Shown here one piece after another: positions 1-5,375 of a DNA stretch of 8,470 nt (positions are counted from its first letter, which is position 1; each line of letters opens with the position of its first letter). This DNA is from Deltaproteobacteria bacterium (GTDB lineage Bacteria > Desulfobacterota > Desulfobacteria > Desulfobacterales > ETH-SRB1): contig JAFCZU010000118.1 of assembly GCA_019314185.1 (NCBI GenBank), positions 1-8,470 on the forward strand. Direction: 5' to 3'. The notes beneath the pieces are model-generated. The model was not told where the DNA came from and searched no databases. It saw only the letters and a list, made by a program, of their open reading frames with translations. The position numbers were made by a program, and so were the translations under genes.

Positions 1-1156
1 AAACAAGTTTGCAGATACCGCTTTTATTGACAAGCTGAACTGCCGGGATATTGAGAATCTTTTGAAATTTTATCAGACTCTTTGCTGCATGATCATCGGA
101 TAATTTGGCTTCAACGAGCAGGAAAGGGTTGTGATTGTTTGAAAGTAGAAAGTCGACTTCTTCCTTTTCCCTGTTTCTTAGATAATGCAAAGAAAAATTT
201 CCTAATCCGAGATCATTCCAGTTTGATATAGCCCGAAGAAGTTCCAGAGCAACCATGTTTTCAAATTTTGCTGCCTGGGATTCAATTCCGGCATAATCGA
301 AGAGATATAGTTTCTTCTCTTTGGTTATGGCTCTGGATATCTTTTGGCTCCACGGAGGTATTCTGAAAACCATAAAAAAGTTCTCAAAAATCTCAATCCA
401 GTTCCTTATGCTGTCAAATGACACATGAATATCTCTCGCAAGACTTGCCATTGAGAGCGGGCTGCCGATTTTGGAAGGCAGGAGAGAAAAGAGTGTTGCC
501 ACGTTTTCAAAACTGCGAAGTGATGCAAGATCACGGATATCTTCGCGTAACAACTGTTTTTTGTAAGTGTTTGACCAAATCTGATAAAATTGATCTGTTT
601 TGCTAAGGTATGGATCAGGGAATCCGCTGAATCGACTTAATCTATTCCAGACAGGCTGCGTTTTATTTGGACAGGCACGAACTTTAATGGGATTAGACAT
701 GAATTGCTCAAACGAAAGATTATTCCCTGCAAGCTCGGCAAGGGTAAACGGCCACAGATAAAAAATAAAATATCTTCCGGCTAATGAATCTCCTCCCTTT
801 TGATACATATCCAGCCTGCCGCTGCCGGATACGATAAATTTATAATTGCCCTTGTCCCTGTCATATACACTTTTAAGATAATTCTTCCAGTTTGAATGTT
901 TGTGCAGTTCATCAAATATTATAAGCGGCAAAGAATTGTCTTTGCGATAAACTTCTTCATAAAAAGAGGGGTTTTCGATCAGCTTTCGCTTTTCATCAAG
1001 GATATCCCAGTTAAAATAAAGTGAATTATTGAAATCTTCGGCCAGAATCTGTGTAAATGTGGTTTTGCCTGCCTGTCTCGGCCCTGCAATAAAAACCATT
1101 TGCTTATGCACAGAAAGCATTTTCCAGATGTTTTCGTATAATATCCTCTTCTTCAT
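1..1156 (-). CDS. DUF4143-type AAA ATPase, 3' end cut by window edge
   Basis: The frame is open for 385 codons from the ATG at 1156 to the window edge, with no stop. Visible motifs are a Walker A, GPRQAGKT (residues 25-32), a Walker B, LIIFDE (78-83), a probable winged-helix stretch around 235-268, and a C-terminal part with EVDFLL (D335) followed by LLVEAK (E349, K351). The latter is a PD-(D/E)XK-like arrangement typical of DUF4143. This order (AAA_14 then DUF4143) defines a common family of 390-430 residue ATP-binding proteins, so only a few dozen residues should be missing. Their cellular role is poorly known; toxin-antitoxin, DNA-binding and nuclease-like roles have been suggested, and I assign none. 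There is no Shine-Dalgarno before the ATG, but the N-terminal sequence fits the family start. The gene stands alone, with its own promoter immediately upstream. Confidence 0.9.
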   Translation of the reverse strand, partial: MKKRILYENIWKMLSVHKQMVFIAGPRQAGKTTFTQILAEDFNNSLYFNWDILDEKRKLIENPSFYEEVYRKDNSLPLIIFDELHKHSNWKNYLKSVYDRDKGNYKFIVSGSGRLDMYQKGGDSLAGRYFIFYLWPFTLAELAGNNLSFEQFMSNPIKVRACPNKTQPVWNRLSRFSGFPDPYLSKTDQFYQIWSNTYKKQLLREDIRDLASLRSFENVATLFSLLPSKIGSPLSMASLARDIHVSFDSIRNWIEIFENFFMVFRIPPWSQKISRAITKEKKLYLFDYAGIESQAAKFENMVALELLRAISNWNDLGLGNFSLHYLRNREKEEVDFLLSNNHNPFLLVEAKLSDDHAAKSLIKFQKILNIPAVQLVNKSGICKLV

Positions 1157-1157
1157 A

Positions 1158-1193
1158 CTTGACAATATGATGCCACAACCTGATATTGTCAAG
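1158..1193 (-). promoter_or_regulatory. Promoter and 11-bp inverted repeat abutting the ATPase start
   Basis: On the minus strand TTGACA (1192-1187) is followed after exactly 17 nt by CATATT (1169-1164), a good sigma70-like -35/-10 pair. Only 7 nt separate the -10 from the ATG, so the transcript would start at or next to the start codon. The same DNA holds a perfect inverted repeat, CTTGACAATAT (1158-1168) and ATATTGTCAAG (1183-1193), 14 nt apart. One arm covers the -10 and the other the -35. A further palindrome, ACAATATTGT, lies at 1212-1221. The layout suggests a repressor operator, but the regulator is unknown. Confidence 0.55.
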
Positions 1194-1294
1194 ACAAAAT
1201 TTGGTTATAGCACAATATTGTCCTGTTCATCCTCTCTAATCTCAAAAGCTCCACCAGGCATAAACGATGTGGTCAAGTAAAAATAGATACCCCA

Positions 1295-1402
1295 TTAAGC
1301 AGCCAATGATAGATTAACTTCTTTTTCATAATTATTTGGGCTTTTATATTCGATAATTGAAGCGCCTGAGAAAGATGGATAGGAAAATGCTGTTACCTTA
1401 TT
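1295..1402 (-). pseudogene. Possible IS3-type transposase C-terminal remnant
   Basis: Directly after the exporter stop, and in the same frame, the minus strand encodes about 35 residues ending in EYKSPNNYEKEVNLSLAA and a TAA (1297-1295). The pattern 'xYKSPxxYE' then a short tail ending in AA resembles the extreme C-terminus of IS3-family transposases. The following bases (about 1266-1294) could be part of an IS end. There is no start codon, catalytic DDE region or second inverted repeat in view, so at best this is a decayed fragment. The resemblance is from memory and short; chance is possible. Confidence 0.25.
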
Positions 1403-2134
1403 TTACAGTTCGCGCAAAAACGGGGAAACACCCATGTATATACCGAACAGGATCATAAAAATTCCGCAGCATACAAGAATCCCATAATATATCTTTTTAT
1501 TTAAATACCGCAGGCCGAAAAAGGACAGAATTGAAACAAATAGATACCAGATAAGATCTCCGGTCTCATGTCCCGCAAAAAACGCCAGAAGCTTTGGCCA
1601 CTGCCTGAAGGAAATATCAAACTGAAGCATAAAAGCAAAACCTATGGTTGCCCACCAGATCCACCAGTAGGGATTTGACATTGAAACTACTATCCCGCCG
1701 ACTATTGGATTATCAAGGCCTTTACTTGTTTTTGGAGGGGAGAGCGCTTCCTTTCGCGGTTCATGGTCTGATTTGCCGGATGAATCTAAAAAATGTGTCG
1801 GGATATTGCCTTTATGTACATTTCGGATTATGGATAAACCGAAACAAATAAGCAAAGCTCCGCCTGCAATCCCTATGGTTCTCACAACGATAATATTTTG
1901 CAGGACAAAGGAAAAACCTAAAAGCAAAAATATAATGATACCCATTTCAAGTATCGCGTGACCGGTTATGATCCATAAACCCATCAGATATCCGCGTTTG
2001 CCGGATTGCACTGACTTGATAATCGTATATGTAAGCAACGGTCCCGGCGCCATAGCTCCGGTTAATGCCACAAGAAAGGAAAACGAAAAAACAATCCAGA
2101 ACGAAGAAATAAAATTTGCAAGTTCACTTAACAT
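1403..2134 (-). CDS. LysE/RhtB-family transporter (amino-acid exporter type)
   Basis: This is an inner-membrane protein of 243 residues with about six hydrophobic segments and a polar loop near its middle (about residues 107-138, rich in S, K, P and E). The N-terminal signature GAMAPGPLLTYTI (about 25-37) and the second-half motif SNPYWWIWWATIGFAF match the LysE/RhtB fold, where GxxPGP and NPK-like motifs recur in the two halves. Family members export basic or neutral amino acids and related small molecules; the substrate here cannot be told, and the aromatic NPYWWIWW variant is unlike lysine exporters. The frame extends to a TTG at 2161, but I prefer the ATG at 2134: it gives a usual family length and starts just before the first membrane segment. 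Neither start has a clear ribosome binding site. The gene is divergent from the FmdE-like gene, with 53 nt between the start codons. Confidence 0.85.
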   Translation of the reverse strand: MLSELANFISSFWIVFSFSFLVALTGAMAPGPLLTYTIIKSVQSGKRGYLMGLWIITGHAILEMGIIIFLLLGFSFVLQNIIVVRTIGIAGGALLICFGLSIIRNVHKGNIPTHFLDSSGKSDHEPRKEALSPPKTSKGLDNPIVGGIVVSMSNPYWWIWWATIGFAFMLQFDISFRQWPKLLAFFAGHETGDLIWYLFVSILSFFGLRYLNKKIYYGILVCCGIFMILFGIYMGVSPFLREL

Positions 2135-2173
2135 ATTGTAATTTAAAAAAAACAGGCACAAAGTTATAAGGTC

Positions 2174-2180
2174 AAGGAGA
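2174..2180 (+). promoter_or_regulatory. Ribosome binding site of the FmdE-like gene
   Basis: AAGGAGA ends 7 nt before the ATG at 2188 and fixes that start. The divergent promoters for this gene and the exporter must lie in or near 2080-2187. A weak candidate on the plus strand is TTGCAA, 17 nt, TAATTT within about 2116-2155, which I do not trust enough to list separately. Confidence 0.75.
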
Positions 2181-2187
2181 CAGCTTC

Positions 2188-2805
2188 ATGAACAAAACAG
2201 ACAAAACATCAATCGACATGCCCGAAGATCTGAGAAAATGCATCGCATTCCATGGGCATCAATGCCCTGGGCTTGCTTACGGTTATCTGATCGCTAAACA
2301 GGCTATAAACATTCTTAAGCTCAAACGGGCAAAAGATGAAGAGGTAGTAGTTGTCTGCGAAAACGATTCATGCGCTGTTGATGCACTGCAAGTGCTTCTC
2401 GGCACAACAGCAGGCAAAGGCAATCTTATCATTAATAATTATGGTAAAAATGCTTATACAATATTTAACAGATCAACAAAACAGGCTTATCGCTTTTCCA
2501 GAAAACAGCATTACATATACAAGGGTAAAGATAAAGAAGAGTTTGCCAGGCTGGATGCCGCTATTTCTGCGGGCTCTGAAACAACGAAAGAAAAATGGCG
2601 TCAGAAATATTTAAAATCGAAAGACCTCTTTTCAAGACCATTTGACGAAGTTTTCTCGACAAGCAAAGTGGAATTTTCAATGCCGCCCTATGCTCCGCTG
2701 GCACGTTCCAAAGCCTGTGACAAATGCGGAGAAATGACGATGTCAACAAAAATGGTTTCCACAGAAAACGGGAAATTTGTCTGTATCCCGTGCTCAAAAA
2801 AATGA
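2188..2805 (+). CDS. FmdE-like protein with C-terminal zinc finger
   Basis: The protein has 205 residues and appears soluble, with no signal peptide. The N-terminal domain carries FHGHQCPGLAYGY (21-33; H22, H24, C26) and CENDSCAVDA (57-66; C57, C62, D65), the hallmark of the FmdE family, named after a subunit-like protein of molybdenum formylmethanofuran dehydrogenase. A charged linker (about 110-165) leads to a C-terminal CxxC...CxxC ribbon (C177, C180, C199, C202) that should bind zinc. Most bacteria with FmdE-like proteins lack methanofuran metabolism; known links are to molybdopterin enzymes and formate metabolism, but the biochemical role is not established. Length and both metal sites look intact. 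It is a single-gene plus-strand unit, convergent with the nitroreductase. Its proximity to a W/Mo transporter about 1.3 kb away is suggestive only. Confidence 0.88.
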   Translation: MNKTDKTSIDMPEDLRKCIAFHGHQCPGLAYGYLIAKQAINILKLKRAKDEEVVVVCENDSCAVDALQVLLGTTAGKGNLIINNYGKNAYTIFNRSTKQAYRFSRKQHYIYKGKDKEEFARLDAAISAGSETTKEKWRQKYLKSKDLFSRPFDEVFSTSKVEFSMPPYAPLARSKACDKCGEMTMSTKMVSTENGKFVCIPCSKK

Positions 2806-2877
2806 TATAGCCGCAAAAAGGCGCAAAATACACAAAAATTACAGCGTAAAACAATCCTGAATATCTTGTTAATCCCG
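2806..2877. repeat. Degenerate intergenic repeat between convergent genes
   Basis: The 72-nt gap begins with CCGCAAAAAGGCGCAAAATA (2811-2830) and ends with a tail of the type 'TCCTGAATATCTTGTTAATC'. Both resemble decayed copies of short A-rich intergenic repeats common in Desulfobacterota and some other groups. No convincing hairpin terminator for either gene is visible here. Confidence 0.3.
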
Positions 2878-3420
2878 TTAAAATATATTGTAATGCGTAA
2901 ACTCCTTTATCTCCCTGCGTTTTGGCGCTGATGGTATTTTGGCAGGATAGCCCATCGGTATAAGTGTAACCAGTTCATAACCATCAGGCACTTTCAATAT
3001 CTCACCGGCTTTGTCATGGTCAAACAAGCCGACTATCACTGTCCCAAGCCCAAGATGATGGGCCATAAGACAGAGGTTCTGTGTGGCAAGCCCAAGGTCA
3101 AACATAAACCAGTCTCCGAATTTTGTTGAAACTTTGTCTTTGTAATAGCCTGACTTGCCAAGCCTGCCGCAAACAGCAAGAACTACCGGTGCTTCCACAA
3201 TAGCCTTTGCTGTCGGATTTCCCTTGGAAATCGTAGCCTGGAGTTTCTCCTTAATTGTCCTGTTTTTTACAACAACAATCTCCCAGCACTGGGTGTTGAC
3301 CCAGGAAGGCGTCCATTTGACAGCATCGAGAACCCTGTTTACAAGCTCTTCAGGAATATCTTTTTCCTCGTGTTTGCGGATGCTTCTTCTTTCCTTTATG
3401 ATTTCCATCAAGTCTGTCAT
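2878..3420 (-). CDS. Nitroreductase-family FMN flavoprotein
   Basis: This is a cytoplasmic FMN-dependent oxidoreductase of 180 residues. Visible family features are the phosphate/FMN-binding N-terminus KERRSIRKHEEKDIP (about 9-23), WTPSWVNTQCWEIVVV (36-51; the usual 'APSxxNxQPW' region with an unusual C-W), a central GDWFMFDLGLATQNLCLMAHHLGLG region (written here as two segments: GDWFMFDLGLATQNL and CLMAHHLGLG) and the C-terminal LVTLIPMGYP. Such enzymes reduce nitroaromatics, quinones or flavins with NAD(P)H; the natural substrate is unknown. The frame runs up to 3501, but the ATG at 3420 is chosen because AAGGACGA lies 6-13 nt upstream and the family begins there; the 27 extra residues look non-coding. 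It lies downstream of the HesB-like gene on the same strand but is separated from it by a terminator, so it is probably transcribed alone. Confidence 0.9.
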   Translation of the reverse strand: MTDLMEIIKERRSIRKHEEKDIPEELVNRVLDAVKWTPSWVNTQCWEIVVVKNRTIKEKLQATISKGNPTAKAIVEAPVVLAVCGRLGKSGYYKDKVSTKFGDWFMFDLGLATQNLCLMAHHLGLGTVIVGLFDHDKAGEILKVPDGYELVTLIPMGYPAKIPSAPKRREIKEFTHYNIF

Positions 3421-3546
3421 GACAGCTCGTCCTTTTTTGATCATAAACTTTTGATATGATTGACTAAGTTGTTTTTTTGTTGCAGTGTTGCGAAGCAGCA
3501 TAATTTAGCTTTTTACGAGAGCATCAAACATGGCGAATGCAAAAAT
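3421..3546 (-). promoter_or_regulatory. Nitroreductase leader / promoter region
   Basis: Between the terminator and the nitroreductase start the minus strand holds the ribosome binding site AAGGACGA (about 3426-3433). The promoter must lie here, but no -35/-10 pair is convincing: TTGATG and TAAATT occur but are 14 nt apart, which is too close. Confidence 0.35.
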
Positions 3547-3584
3547 AAAAAAAGGGCAACACCGAATGGTGATGCCCTTTTTTT
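3547..3584 (-). terminator. Bidirectional-looking intrinsic terminator after the HesB-like gene
   Basis: The hairpin has arms GGGCA-A-CACC (3554-3563) and GGTG-A-TGCCC (3568-3577), a 4-nt loop GAAT and one A/A mismatch. Seven A's flank it on the left (3547-3553) and seven T's on the right (3578-3584), so it can act on either strand. By position it ends the minus-strand HesB-like transcript, whose stop is at 3600, and isolates the nitroreductase. Confidence 0.88.
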
Positions 3585-3599
3585 GAAATGTATCTTTTG

Positions 3600-3914
3600 T
3601 TATGAGCAGCAGGAACCGGTAGTAGAGCAACTCGAACAACCGCTTCCCAAATCCATTTCTGATGTAAGTTTAAAACCAAATTGATTAAAATCTACTTTAA
3701 TCGGTTTTGATTTTTCCATAAATTCTTTATCAACAACATATTTAAACCCATCAATCTCATATAGACTGTCGGTATCTTTTAGCTCATCCAGAGCCATTGC
3801 AAGGGAAGGGCCGCCTCATCCCCCACTGTTTAGAAAAATCCGAACCGGCGCAATTTCTCTGTCTTTAAAATATTCAGCAATCTGTGTTGATGCCGCGGGT
3901 GTAACTTTAACCAT
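3600..3914 (-). CDS. HesB/IscA-like protein, predicted selenoprotein (UGA at codon 33)
   Basis: Read through one TGA (3818-3816), the gene encodes 104 residues beginning MVKVTPAAS. Residues 25-38 read RIFLNSGG-U-GGPSL, where the family has Cys in its GGC motif; the tail GCSSCSTTGSCCS (about 92-104) supplies C93 and C96, equivalent to the C-terminal CxC ligands of IscA, plus C102 and C103. A-type family proteins bind Fe-S clusters or iron through exactly these three positions. Sequence on both sides of the TGA is in frame and family-like, and no frameshift or other stop occurs. Start choice is clear: AAGGAGG lies 5 nt before the ATG. Without recoding only a 65-residue fragment from an internal Met (3797), lacking a ribosome binding site and half of the fold, would be made. 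HesB-like selenoproteins are a known family, so selenocysteine is the best reading. A nonsense mutation in a Cys codon (TGC/TGT to TGA) is the alternative. The gene is monocistronic. Confidence 0.85.
3780..3818 (-). promoter_or_regulatory. Candidate bacterial SECIS element
   Basis: Counting from the base after the UGA (3815), nucleotides 20-25 (UGGCUC, 3796-3791) pair with 31-36 (GAGCUA, 3785-3780), giving six pairs including one G-U, closed by a 5-nt loop UGGAU (3790-3786). The loop begins 25 nt after the UGA and has G at its second and third positions. This fits the known bacterial SECIS pattern (apical loop roughly 16-37 nt downstream, short stem, G in the first two loop bases), where SelB and tRNA-Sec are recruited. 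Folding was done by eye. Confidence 0.65.
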
Positions 3915-3919
3915 AATTT

Positions 3920-3926
3920 CCTCCTT
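3920..3926 (-). promoter_or_regulatory. Ribosome binding site of the HesB-like gene
   Basis: AAGGAGG on the minus strand ends 5 nt before the ATG at 3914. This near-perfect site fixes the full-length start upstream of the TGA, and supports the region before the TGA being translated. Confidence 0.85.
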
Positions 3927-3961
3927 GATAATATCGTGCTTTGTTAATAAGCTATTAGTTA

Positions 3962-3990
3962 AATTTAATCATATTAATTATGTTTGTCAA
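3962..3990 (-). promoter_or_regulatory. Promoter of the HesB-like gene
   Basis: TTGACA (3990-3985), a 17-nt AT-rich spacer and TAAATT (3967-3962) form a sigma70-like promoter. Transcription would begin near 3955, giving a leader of about 40 nt that ends in the strong ribosome binding site. No operator-like symmetry is obvious. Confidence 0.55.
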
Positions 3991-4010
3991 CGAGGAAGTG
4001 GTAAAAACAA

Positions 4011-4080
4011 AAAAGCCCATGCGAGAACCAGCCGATGAGAATTAAATCCTTCGAAATGGCTCAGGGATTACCTGATCGCA
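4011..4080 (-). terminator. Structured 3' region of the wtp operon, possible terminator
   Basis: After wtpC the minus strand has TGCGA (4080-4076) pairing with TCGCA (4024-4020), enclosing a TCAGG/CCTGA hairpin (4075-4061) and a short GCC/GGC helix (about 4060-4031), then TGGGC and a T-run (4016-4011). This could be the operon terminator, although five bases separate the outer stem from the T-run, or a small structured RNA. Pairing is short in every helix. Confidence 0.3.
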
Positions 4081-4102
4081 CAAGTTGAAAAGTTGAACAT
4101 TA

Positions 4103-4119
4103 TTTGTGTAAATTCGTGT
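4103..4119. repeat. Short degenerate intergenic repeat
   Basis: TTTGTGTAAATTCGTGT resembles part of the longer element at 5341-5367 (which includes TCTGTGTAAATCTGCG). The two copies flank wtpC and look like decayed members of one family of intergenic repeats. Confidence 0.3.
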
Positions 4120-4130
4120 TGCCAGGTTGT

Positions 4131-5168
4131 TTATATGGCATGAACATTGGCGGGATCAAATGAGATATAAACACTGTTGCCTTGAACAAGATTCATTTTT
4201 ATAAGTAAATTAGACTGGATAATAGCAGTAAATTTAATATCAGAAGTTTTTAGGCATAGATCACAGTAAAAACCATGGTTTAAAATCTTTGATACAGTTC
4301 CTTTAATTGAATTGCATTGAGACAATAACTGTTTGTCTATGCTTACATGAATATCTTCCGGCCGTATGGCTATATATTTTTTAGAACCATTTATGTGTGA
4401 GTTTGTTTTTACAGTTAGTTTTCCGATTTGGGCTTTGTTGCCGTTAAATATTGCAGGAAAGATGTTTTTCATGCCGACAAAATCAGCCACAAAAGGGGTT
4501 GATGGTTTATGAAACACTTCGGCAATAGATCCTGCCTGCTCAATCCCTCCATTGTTGATTATTGCTGTTTGTTGTGCCAGCAAATGGGCTTCTGTAAAAT
4601 CGTGGGTAACCATAAGTACTGTAATTCCTGTTTCAACATGAAGCCTTTTAAGCATCTCTCTCGTATCTTCACGAAAATTCGGGTCCAGCGCTGAGAGCGG
4701 TTCGTCAAGAAGAAGCACCGAAGGATCCACCGCAAGGGCGCGGGCAAGAGCTACCCTCTGTTTTTCTCCTCCGCTCAAGTGCCTGACAGATCTTTCCAAC
4801 AATGGAACAAGTGACAGCCGGTCAATTATAAAACTTAAATTTTTGCCGGGTTCTTTGCCGTTTACCTTATGGTATCGCAGGCCATATGTTATATTTTCAG
4901 ATACTGTCAAATGAGGGAAAAGTGCATGGTCTTGATAAACAATTCCGATGTCGCGTTTTTCCGGAGGCAGATTAGTTACATCTTTATTATTTATATAGAT
5001 GCGTCCTTTTTTAATCGGAATTATTCCGATTACAGATTCCAGCACAACGGTTTTACCCGCGCCTGTTGGGCCGAGAAGGGTAAAAAACTCACCCTTTTCC
5101 ACTGTCAAATCAATATTATTCAGAGAAAATCCTGACAGTTTAACATTAAGGTTTTTTATTCGGATCAT
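4131..5168 (-). CDS. wtpC: Tungstate/molybdate ABC transporter ATP-binding protein
   Basis: This 345-residue cytoplasmic ATPase would energise uptake by WtpA/WtpB. All nucleotide-binding motifs are present: Walker A GPTGAGKT (33-40), Q-loop Q79, signature LSGGE (131-135), Walker B LLLDEP (152-157), D-loop SALD (159-162) and H-loop H189. The motif NLPPEKRDIGIVYQDHALFP (66-85) is characteristic of WtpC/ModC/CysA-type ATPases. The C-terminal about 100 residues, after VGMKNIFPA, form the regulatory TOBE/Mop-type extension, expected to bind oxyanion and inhibit transport in related ModC proteins. Length equals the family norm. It begins 207 nt after wtpB, with only a weak purine-rich stretch before the ATG, so expression may be lower or separately controlled. 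Specificity (W versus Mo, or sulfate) comes from the neighbours, not from this protein. Confidence 0.92.
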   Translation of the reverse strand: MIRIKNLNVKLSGFSLNNIDLTVEKGEFFTLLGPTGAGKTVVLESVIGIIPIKKGRIYINNKDVTNLPPEKRDIGIVYQDHALFPHLTVSENITYGLRYHKVNGKEPGKNLSFIIDRLSLVPLLERSVRHLSGGEKQRVALARALAVDPSVLLLDEPLSALDPNFREDTREMLKRLHVETGITVLMVTHDFTEAHLLAQQTAIINNGGIEQAGSIAEVFHKPSTPFVADFVGMKNIFPAIFNGNKAQIGKLTVKTNSHINGSKKYIAIRPEDIHVSIDKQLLSQCNSIKGTVSKILNHGFYCDLCLKTSDIKFTAIIQSNLLIKMNLVQGNSVYISFDPANVHAI

Positions 5169-5235
5169 AATTAATTCTTTTGTAATTATTCAGCCACAAA
5201 GTCACCAGGATTATAATATTCTGTAACCATTCACA

Positions 5236-5288
5236 GTTCAGAGGTTAATAGCTTTGCGATTTTCTTTTTTTAAATTCAACCTCTGAAC
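5236..5288. repeat. 11-bp perfect inverted repeat between wtpB and wtpC
   Basis: GTTCAGAGGTT (5236-5246) and AACCTCTGAAC (5278-5288) are perfect complements with a 31-nt loop containing a T-rich run. Neither strand has a T-run right after the stem, so it is not a standard terminator. It may be a processing or stability hairpin, or a small repeat element. Confidence 0.5.
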
Positions 5289-5340
5289 CCGCCAAATTAA
5301 GAGCGGACAAGCCGTGAACAGTTGCTTGTATTTAAACCTG

Positions 5341-5367
5341 TCTGCGTTCATCTGTGTAAATCTGCGG
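5341..5367. repeat. Intergenic repeat of the TCTGCGTTCATCTGTG type
   Basis: TCTGCGTTCATCTGTG followed by TAAATCTGCGG is a tandem-like, near 10-nt-periodic motif. Sequences like this recur between genes in many bacterial genomes of this kind; function unknown. It lies immediately after wtpB. Confidence 0.4.
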
Positions 5368-5375
5368 CTGAACAG

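Noticed and set aside
1029..1280. Plus-strand 83-residue reading frame over the ATPase start
   Set aside because: It is antisense to the ATPase N-terminus and its promoter and has no ribosome binding site or family features.
2135..2161. TTG start for the LysE-type exporter
   Set aside because: The ATG at 2134 gives the usual length, and the extra residues add nothing recognisable; neither start has a good ribosome binding site, so this remains a mild doubt.
3421..3501. Longer nitroreductase N-terminus (27 extra residues)
   Set aside because: The ATG at 3420 has a good ribosome binding site and matches the usual family start; the extension has no family resemblance.
3600..3797. Stand-alone 65-residue gene starting MALDELKD
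   Set aside because: It begins at an internal Met without a ribosome binding site and is the C-terminal part of the HesB-like protein; the upstream half is in the same frame across the TGA.
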